DNA of 64,000 bases from Psychrobacillus vulpis (GTDB lineage: Bacteria > Bacillota > Bacilli > Bacillales_A > Planococcaceae), in assembly GCF_006861825.1 (NCBI RefSeq), contig NZ_VDGI01000015.1, positions 49,014 through 113,013 on the forward strand, given 5' to 3'. This document shows positions 58,419-64,000 of the stretch, one piece after another (position 1 is the stretch's first letter; each line of letters starts with the position of its first letter). Below the pieces are notes generated by a model, which saw nothing but the letters and a program-made list of their open reading frames with translations, had not been told where the DNA came from and did not search any database. The position numbers and the translations under genes are program-made.

Positions 58419-60530
58419 ATGAATTCTATTTTATTGAAAATAAAGGAATGGAGCAATTATAAGCATCTCCCATTAGTTATCATTTTTGTTACAGCTGTTA
58501 TTATGTTTTTTCTACTAATTGGGAATGTAAAAGAAAATAAATATGATATAACAGAGTTTCAGTTATCTCCTGAAACTATTCGTGCTGTCAAAACGATGGA
58601 AGATCCTGTGAAAACAGAAGAAGAACGTGAAAAGGCTGCTTTAGAAGTTCTACCAAAATTTGAATTCCAAGAAGAAACTGCTGACAACCAGGCAGCAATT
58701 ATACGTTCCATTTTTGATAGCGTTATGGAGATAAAGAAGCAAAATATACCTGTAGATGATGTTAATGGGGCTAAAAATCAGCTTGATAAGTTAAAGAAAG
58801 AATTGGATAAAATAGCGGAAAATGCAAATTATGTACAGTTGTCGGATGATGCTTTGTCAATATTATTAAACCAAGCACAGACAACTCTAAAGCAATCTAG
58901 TGAGACACTTGTAACTTACGTTAAAGACTCTTTAAATCAACCAATTCGTATGGAAAATATTCCAGACGAAAAAAGAGAAATTGAAGACAGAGTTAAACAG
59001 ACATTTAAGTTTCCAAAAGAGTATATGGATGTTCTTATAACAATTGCACGTTTTAGTATTGTAGAAACGGAGATTGAAAACAAAGAACAAACAAAATTAC
59101 GTATAGAACAGGCAAAAGCAAGTGTAGAACCAACAAGAATACTACAAGGCCAAATTCTAGTACAAAAAGGTGAAATTATTGATAGAGAAGTATATAGGCA
59201 ACTAAAGCTTTTAGGTATGGTAACGAGTAAATCATCCTTTAAACCACTTGTAGGTGTTGGTTTATTTGTATTGCTCACGATGTGGGTTTTGTATGTGCAA
59301 ACAACTAATGGGAAAGCTAGAACAGTAGAAAATACAAAATCTTTATTAGTTATTGCTTTTACTTTGTTTATTTCTGTCTTAATGATGAAAGTATTACAAT
59401 ATATTGCATATAATTTTGATGTAGTCATTGCTTTTATTTTTCCTACAGCAATTGCATCCATGCTCGTATACCTTTTAGTAAATGAACGTATGGCTTTTAT
59501 TACTACCATCATTATATCTGCATATGCTGGGTTTATTTTTCAAGAAGGGTATACGAATGTGTTTCAAATGGAAATAACATTATATATCCTATTTGGAGGA
59601 ATAGCTGGGATTATAGCTTTAGAAAAAACGCAGCATAATTCACAAATTCTACGATCTAGTTTAATCGTTTCTTCTATGAATATAGTATTTATACTATTTT
59701 ATTTACTTATGACAAAAACGACTTATGGGGTTAGCGACTTATTATTCTACTTTGGGGCTGCCGTACTGTCGGGGGTATTGTCTGGAGCATTAACGATTGG
59801 AATATTGCCGTTTTTTGAATCTGTATTCGGAATTCTGTCTACTATGAAGCTGATAGAATTATCGAATCCAAATCATCCGCTCCTGAAGAAAATATTAACC
59901 GAAACACCAGGAACTTATCATCATAGTGTGATGGTAGCGAACTTGGCAGAAACTGCTTGTGAAGCAATTGGTGCAAATGGATTACTTGCAAGAGTTAGCT
60001 GTTATTATCATGATATAGGTAAAACTAAAAGACCAGGGTTTTTTATAGAAAATCAATTAAATGGATACAATCCACATGATAATTTACCACCGGAAGCAAG
60101 TCGTGATATTATTAGTGCTCATGCAACAGATGGGGCGAATATTTTACGAAAGCATAAAATGCCCAAAGAAATTGTAGATGTAGCAGAGCAACATCATGGT
60201 ACAAGCTTGTTAAAATTCTTCTACCATAAAGCAAAAGAGCAAAATGAGAAGGTTAGAGAAGAAGATTTCAGATACGATGGACCTAAGCCACAGTCTAAAG
60301 AAGCAGCCATTATATCCGTAGCTGACAGTGTTGAAGCAGCCGTCCGCTCTATGAAGGAACCGAACGCAGAAAAAATACAGGCTTTAGTAAAATCAATTAT
60401 TAAAGATAAACTACAAGATGGACAATTTGATGAATGTGATTTATCTTTACGTGAAATAAAAATAATGGAAGAAAGCTTTTGTACAACACTGAATGGAATT
60501 TTCCATTCACGAATTGAGTACCCAAAATAA
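58419..60530 (+). CDS. pgpH: Cyclic-di-AMP phosphodiesterase PgpH (7TM-HD, YqfF)
   Basis: A 703-aa membrane HD-domain protein that hydrolyses c-di-AMP. An N-terminal helix (about 18-35) is followed by a large extracytoplasmic 7TMR-HDED domain, seven transmembrane helices (about 285-475) and a cytoplasmic HD domain with TPGTYHHSVMVANLAE and CYYHDIGKTKRP. ATG 58419 has AAGGGGG upstream. Confidence 0.95.
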   Translation: MNSILLKIKEWSNYKHLPLVIIFVTAVIMFFLLIGNVKENKYDITEFQLSPETIRAVKTMEDPVKTEEEREKAALEVLPKFEFQEETADNQAAIIRSIFDSVMEIKKQNIPVDDVNGAKNQLDKLKKELDKIAENANYVQLSDDALSILLNQAQTTLKQSSETLVTYVKDSLNQPIRMENIPDEKREIEDRVKQTFKFPKEYMDVLITIARFSIVETEIENKEQTKLRIEQAKASVEPTRILQGQILVQKGEIIDREVYRQLKLLGMVTSKSSFKPLVGVGLFVLLTMWVLYVQTTNGKARTVENTKSLLVIAFTLFISVLMMKVLQYIAYNFDVVIAFIFPTAIASMLVYLLVNERMAFITTIIISAYAGFIFQEGYTNVFQMEITLYILFGGIAGIIALEKTQHNSQILRSSLIVSSMNIVFILFYLLMTKTTYGVSDLLFYFGAAVLSGVLSGALTIGILPFFESVFGILSTMKLIELSNPNHPLLKKILTETPGTYHHSVMVANLAETACEAIGANGLLARVSCYYHDIGKTKRPGFFIENQLNGYNPHDNLPPEASRDIISAHATDGANILRKHKMPKEIVDVAEQHHGTSLLKFFYHKAKEQNEKVREEDFRYDGPKPQSKEAAIISVADSVEAAVRSMKEPNAEKIQALVKSIIKDKLQDGQFDECDLSLREIKIMEESFCTTLNGIFHSRIEYPK

Positions 60531-60549
60531 GACAGAAGGTGGAACATAT

Positions 60550-61035
60550 ATGCTAGAACTAGATTTAATGGATGAAACAAATACACTATCAGAGCAGACA
60601 ATAGAGCTTGTTGAAAAAGTAATACAATTTGCAGGGAAGCAACAATCAGTAAAAGAAGGAAGTGAAGTTAGTGTAACATTTGTAACGAATGACACAATTC
60701 AAGAAATCAATCGTACCTACCGTAAAAAAGATGTTCCAACAGATGTTATTTCTTTTGCGATGGAAGAAATGGGAGACGGAGAAATCGAGATTAAAGATGC
60801 TGAACTTCCGACTCTTTTAGGAGACATCGTTATTTCTGTAGAGCGTGCTAGTGAACAAGCAGAGTCTTATGCGCATACTTTCGAAAGAGAACTTTGTTTT
60901 TTAGCAGTGCATGGTTTTTTACATTTACTTGGTTTCGATCATGGTACAAAAGAAGAAGAACAAGAAATGTTTGGGTTACAAGAAACAATCTTACAAGCTT
61001 TTGGATTGACACGTGAAGGCCATGGACATTCGTAA
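60550..61035 (+). CDS. ybeY: rRNA maturation endoribonuclease YbeY
   Basis: A zinc endoribonuclease in 16S rRNA 3' processing and ribosome quality control; 161 aa. Zinc motif HGFLHLLGFDH (H-x3-H-x5-H) is near residue 124. ATG 60550 has AAGGTGG 7 nt upstream; the open frame begins inside pgpH. Confidence 0.95.
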   Translation: MLELDLMDETNTLSEQTIELVEKVIQFAGKQQSVKEGSEVSVTFVTNDTIQEINRTYRKKDVPTDVISFAMEEMGDGEIEIKDAELPTLLGDIVISVERASEQAESYAHTFERELCFLAVHGFLHLLGFDHGTKEEEQEMFGLQETILQAFGLTREGHGHS

Positions 61036-61387
61036 GTTTTTTAAGTCATTTATATTTGCATTTCATGGGATTATATATGTGATAAAAAGTGAACAAAACT
61101 TTCGATTTCATCTTTTGTCTGCAGTAATTGTAGTGATTGCAAGTACCGCTACAGGATTATCTAAGTATGAGTGGATTATTATTATCATGTTAATTTGTGG
61201 CATGTTCATGATAGAATTAGTAAATGCTTCAATCGAACGAGTGGTTGATTTAACATCCCCTGATTTTCATCAGCTTGCATTACATGCAAAAGATTTAGCT
61301 GCTGGTGCCTGTCTCGTGTATGCTATATGTTGTGCGATTGTTGGTTTAATTATATTTGTCCCAAAATGGTGGGGAATTATTTTTTAG
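61022..61387 (+). CDS. dgkA: Undecaprenol kinase / diacylglycerol kinase family
   Basis: A small integral membrane kinase (121 aa) with three helices. SEQNFRFHLL, ELVNASIERVVDL and HAKDLAAGACLV match DgkA; the Gram-positive enzyme prefers undecaprenol. It overlaps ybeY by 14 nt. The start may instead be GTG 61013; no ribosome site decides between them. Confidence 0.93.
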   Translation: MDIRKFFKSFIFAFHGIIYVIKSEQNFRFHLLSAVIVVIASTATGLSKYEWIIIIMLICGMFMIELVNASIERVVDLTSPDFHQLALHAKDLAAGACLVYAICCAIVGLIIFVPKWWGIIF

Positions 61388-61398
61388 AGGTGAAAGAA

Positions 61399-61809
61399 TT
61401 GGATAAAATAAAATTAATGGAAGCTTCCAAAACTGCACGAGAAAAAGCATATGTTCCATACTCTAAGTTCCCGGTAGGAGCAGCATTGTTAACAAATGAT
61501 GGGGAAGTTATTCTGGGGTGTAATATTGAAAATGCTTCATTTGGATTGACAAATTGTGCGGAACGAACAGCTATGTTTAAAGCAATATCTGAAGGGAAGA
61601 CAACTTTCTCTGCTATTGCTATTTCTGGTGATACAGAAGGACCAATCTCTCCATGCGGGGCATGCAGACAAGTATTAGCGGAGTTTTGTGACGGAAGTAT
61701 GCCAGTTTATTTAACAAATTTAAAAGGAAATGTATTAGAAACAACGGTTGCAGAGTTGCTACCAGGTGCATTTACAACGGAGGATTTAGACTATGCAGCA
61801 AAACAATAA
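61399..61809 (+). CDS. cdd: Cytidine deaminase
   Basis: Zinc-dependent deamination of cytidine/deoxycytidine; exactly 136 aa as in B. subtilis. CAERTA and PCGACRQV hold the zinc ligands and catalytic Glu. The start is TTG 61399 with AGAGGTGA 5 nt upstream; the longer frame begins inside dgkA. Confidence 0.95.
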   Translation: MDKIKLMEASKTAREKAYVPYSKFPVGAALLTNDGEVILGCNIENASFGLTNCAERTAMFKAISEGKTTFSAIAISGDTEGPISPCGACRQVLAEFCDGSMPVYLTNLKGNVLETTVAELLPGAFTTEDLDYAAKQ

Positions 61810-62713
61810 AGACTTTAAATCTGGATTTATTTCGATAATTGGGAGACCAAATGTCGGTAAATCTACATTTTTGAACCGTGTAATCGGTCAAAAAATTGCG
61901 ATTATGAGTGATAAGCCTCAAACTACGCGCAATAAAGTACAAGGTGTCTTAACTTTAGAGTCAAGTCAAATGATTTTTATCGATACACCTGGAATTCATA
62001 AACCGAAGCATAAGCTTGGAGACTTCATGTTAAAAGTAGCTAAAAATACTCTTCGTGAAGTTGATGTTATTTTATTTATGGTGAATGCAACAGAACCAAT
62101 TGGTAAAGGCGATGAGTTTATTATTGACCTACTAGAAAAGAACGAAACACCAATCTTTCTAGTTATAAACAAAATAGATCAAGTACACCCAGATGAATTA
62201 ATCGCAATTATCGAGTCTTATAAGGATAAGTATGATTTTGCAGAAATCGTACCAATTTCGGCACTACAAGGAAATAACGTAGAACGATTACTAGAAACAA
62301 TTCAAACCTATTTACCAGAAGGACCTCAATATTACCCTGCAGATCAAGTGACGGATCACCCTGAACGTTTTATAATTTCCGAATTAATACGCGAAAAAGT
62401 ACTTCATTTAACCCGAGAAGAGATTCCGCATTCAATTGCAGTAGTCATTGATAAAATCAAAAAAGAAGAAGATACCGAAAAAGATATGATTCGTGTGATG
62501 GCAACGATTATTGTTGAAAGAGATTCGCAAAAAGGAATTGTCATTGGAAAAAAAGGTGCATTGTTAAAAGAAGTTGGTACAAGAGCACGCCATGATATCG
62601 AAATGCTTCTAGGTACGAAAGTGTTTTTAGAACTTTGGGTAAAAGTACAAAAAGATTGGCGAAATAAATCAACCCATTTACGCGATTACGGCTTTAGAGA
62701 AGATGAATACTAA
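61793..62713 (+). CDS. era: GTPase Era
   Basis: Binds the 3' end of 16S rRNA in 30S maturation; 306 aa. G1 [10 protein letters not shown]3 [11 protein letters not shown]4 NKID and a C-terminal KH domain ([19 protein letters not shown]) are visible. It overlaps cdd by 17 nt, with GGAGG inside cdd as its ribosome site. Confidence 0.97.
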   Translation: MQQNNKDFKSGFISIIGRPNVGKSTFLNRVIGQKIAIMSDKPQTTRNKVQGVLTLESSQMIFIDTPGIHKPKHKLGDFMLKVAKNTLREVDVILFMVNATEPIGKGDEFIIDLLEKNETPIFLVINKIDQVHPDELIAIIESYKDKYDFAEIVPISALQGNNVERLLETIQTYLPEGPQYYPADQVTDHPERFIISELIREKVLHLTREEIPHSIAVVIDKIKKEEDTEKDMIRVMATIIVERDSQKGIVIGKKGALLKEVGTRARHDIEMLLGTKVFLELWVKVQKDWRNKSTHLRDYGFREDEY

Positions 62714-62716
62714 GAA

Positions 62717-62760
62717 TTAGCGCGTTCGACGAGTCTTTCCTAAGACAGGGAAGGCGCTAA
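62717..62760 (+). repeat. Short hairpin/repeat between era and recO
   Basis: TTAGCGC (62717) and GCGCTAA (62754) are inverted around a GC-rich stretch. The ends resemble the TTTAGCGC / GCGCTAAA segments of MITE copies A and B. No T tract follows. Confidence 0.45.
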
Positions 62761-62791
62761 AGATAGATAGACAAGAAAGAAGGGTGGACAA

Positions 62792-63574
62792 TTGCTACAA
62801 AAAGTAGAAGGGATTGTCTTACGTACTTCTTCATATGGAGAATCTGACAAAATTGTTACGATTTTTTCACGTGAACTTGGGAAAAGAGCAGTAATGGCTA
62901 GAGGTGCCAAAAAACCTACGAGCCGATTAACATCCATCTCTCAGCCATTTACGTATGCATATTTTTTAATACAACAGGGCAGAGGAATGGGAACTCTTCA
63001 ACAAGGCGAAATAATCGATTCAATGAGATCCATTCGTGAAGATATTTTTGGAACGGCTTATGCAAGTTTTATTATGGAGTTAACGGATAGATTAATCGAA
63101 GGTGAGGCTCCGCAGCCTCATCTTTTCACTATTTTACAGCAAGCTTTACAGGCTATTTCAGAGGAATACGATCCCGAAGCGATAAGTCTATTTGTAGAGT
63201 GGAAGCTGCTACCTACGGCTGGAATACATCCCGTCCTACATCAATGTTCAAACTGCGGTGCAACAGATGGGGAATTTGCGTTTTCCTTTTCGCAAATTGG
63301 GTTTCTGTGCCACCGATGTTTCTCAATTGATCCATATATTATTAGATTAACTCCGTCACAAGTAAAGCTTATTCGTACATTCTACACTGTTCCAATAGAA
63401 CAGGTTGGAAGGCTGACTCTAAAAAAAGAGACGAAAGGTTTCATCAAAAAGATCATTCGAACGATTTATAGTGAACAAGTCGGATTACGATTAAAGTCTC
63501 AAGGATTTTTAGATCAAATGGAGAAGACACCAGAATTTTTTAGCGCAAAAAAAGAAACAAGTTCAGAGGAATAA
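62792..63574 (+). CDS. recO: DNA repair protein RecO
   Basis: Helps RecA load on SSB-covered DNA; 260 aa. The N-terminal OB fold (VEGIVLRTSSYGESDKIVTIF) is followed by a helical domain with a four-Cys zinc site (CSNCG...CHRC). The start is TTG 62792 with AGGGTGG 5-6 nt upstream. Confidence 0.95.
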   Translation: MLQKVEGIVLRTSSYGESDKIVTIFSRELGKRAVMARGAKKPTSRLTSISQPFTYAYFLIQQGRGMGTLQQGEIIDSMRSIREDIFGTAYASFIMELTDRLIEGEAPQPHLFTILQQALQAISEEYDPEAISLFVEWKLLPTAGIHPVLHQCSNCGATDGEFAFSFSQIGFLCHRCFSIDPYIIRLTPSQVKLIRTFYTVPIEQVGRLTLKKETKGFIKKIIRTIYSEQVGLRLKSQGFLDQMEKTPEFFSAKKETSSEE

Positions 63575-63596
63575 TTTCTCTGAACTTGTTTTTTTT
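63557..63596 (+). terminator. Terminator overlapping the end of recO
   Basis: A perfect 12-bp stem ACAAGTTCAGAG / CTCTGAACTTGT precedes a T run; the stop codon lies in the loop. Confidence 0.92.
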
Positions 63597-63622
63597 ACTT
63601 CGCGTAGGGATATGCTTCATTT

Positions 63623-63840
63623 AAGCACAAAGATGGTCTAAGCAAAGGTTGGTACTATGCGAGTTACAAGTCTGAATCGAGTATAGAGCAGGTGCCCGAG
63701 CAAATTTGGACGCTGTGCGAGCATAAACATCATCTATCCGAGCATAAATGAGTGTCAACCGAGCATGAAGCTCGTGTTAGAGCAAAGCTAGTCGCTATGC
63801 GAGCATATAAATAACCTATCCGAGCATAAATGAGTCAAGT
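63623..63840 (+). repeat. Degenerate repeat of about 21 bp (GAGCA units)
   Basis: GAGCA-like words occur at 63623, 63640, 63661, 63679, 63698, 63719, 63740, 63761, 63780, 63801 and 63822. Spacing is 21 bp in most of the second half; TCCGAGCATAAATGAGT occurs twice. No ORF fits the region. Confidence 0.7.
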
Positions 63841-63915
63841 CCTTATAATTGTGTAAAATGCTAATTACAAGTTTTCAATTGTTTTGTATCACAAACAGAT
63901 TCTGTTCGAAGTATG

Positions 63916-63963
63916 AATTTGATTGGATTGGAAGGGGGTACCCCCTTCCAATCCAATCAAATT
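63916..63963. repeat. 48-bp perfect palindrome
   Basis: The 24 bases from 63916 to 63939 are the exact reverse complement of 63940-63963, with no loop; the centre is GGGGGTACCCCC. No T tract follows immediately. The remaining bases to 64000 hold nothing I can identify. Confidence 0.9.
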
Positions 63964-64000
63964 TCGCGGACATCGTCCCCTCCGTCTTTTTTGATGATAA

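Noticed and set aside
63623..63840. CRISPR array in the 21-bp periodic region
   Set aside because: Only about 5-7 bases per unit are constant, spacing varies and there are no cas genes.

Overview
The window is 64 kb of low-GC chromosome from a spore-forming member of the Bacillales. Gene order follows the Bacillus subtilis hisS-to-recO region closely: hisS-aspS-6S RNA-tcdA-rarA-cymR-yrvO-mnmA-yrrB-recD2-alaS, then yqeG-yqeH-aroE-yhbY-nadD-yqeK-rsfS-yqeM-comEABC, then hrcA-grpE-dnaK-dnaJ, then yqeZ-floA-yqfCD-phoH-pgpH-ybeY-dgkA-cdd-era-recO. sigK, gpr, spoIIP, yqfC and yqfD mark an endospore former. Sequence composition and the GC-rich intergenic palindromes suggest Planococcaceae, perhaps Psychrobacillus or a relative; that is inference. 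Differences from the B. subtilis order: sigK is one uninterrupted gene, pbpI is missing between greA and yrrS, yqeY is missing after rpsU, deoC lies between mtaB and rpsU, and pssA and psd form a divergent pair after sigK.

Layout. 1-4.5 kb: aminoacyl-tRNA synthetases behind a T-box remnant, 6S RNA and tcdA. 5-12.5 kb: rarA, the cysteine/sulfur cluster cymR-yrvO-mnmA, a TPR protein and recD2. 12.5-16.8 kb: alanine T-box with alaS, then ireB-ruvX-yrzB. 17-24.8 kb: mltG, the tRNA wobble-uridine genes trmR-trhP1-trhP2, udk, greA, yrrS and mtnN. 24.9-27.3 kb: a micro-ORF, sigK, pssA and psd. 27.3-32.3 kb: the yqeG-yqeM ribosome-assembly, NAD and shikimate operon. 32.3-37.6 kb: DNA uptake (comEABC), yqzM, holA and rpsT. 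37.7-43.5 kb: gpr, spoIIP, lepA and hemW. 43.6-51.6 kb: the CIRCE-controlled heat-shock operon with prmA, rsmE and mtaB. 51.7-63.6 kb: deoC, rpsU, the NfeD/flotillin pair, sporulation genes, phoH, pgpH, ybeY, dgkA, cdd, era and recO.

Much of the gene content serves tRNA and ribosome function: hisS, aspS, alaS, tcdA, mnmA, trmR, trhP1/2, mtaB, yqeH, yhbY, rsfS, lepA, prmA, rsmE, ybeY and era. I found no CRISPR array, prophage, toxin-antitoxin pair, defence island or evident new multi-gene system. The less ordinary material is in gaps and gene starts. Three small elements with near-identical termini lie inside GC-rich intergenic repeats, flanked by 8-9 bp duplications, and uninterrupted repeat copies exist in the same window. 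A 162-bp insert has duplicated the greA terminator hairpin. Two conserved genes, comEC and sigK, seem to lack a canonical start codon where homology and Shine-Dalgarno position place it (ATT and ATC). A 48-bp perfect palindrome and a roughly 21-bp periodic repeat lie after recO. All coordinates, motifs and alignments were read by eye; no database search was run.
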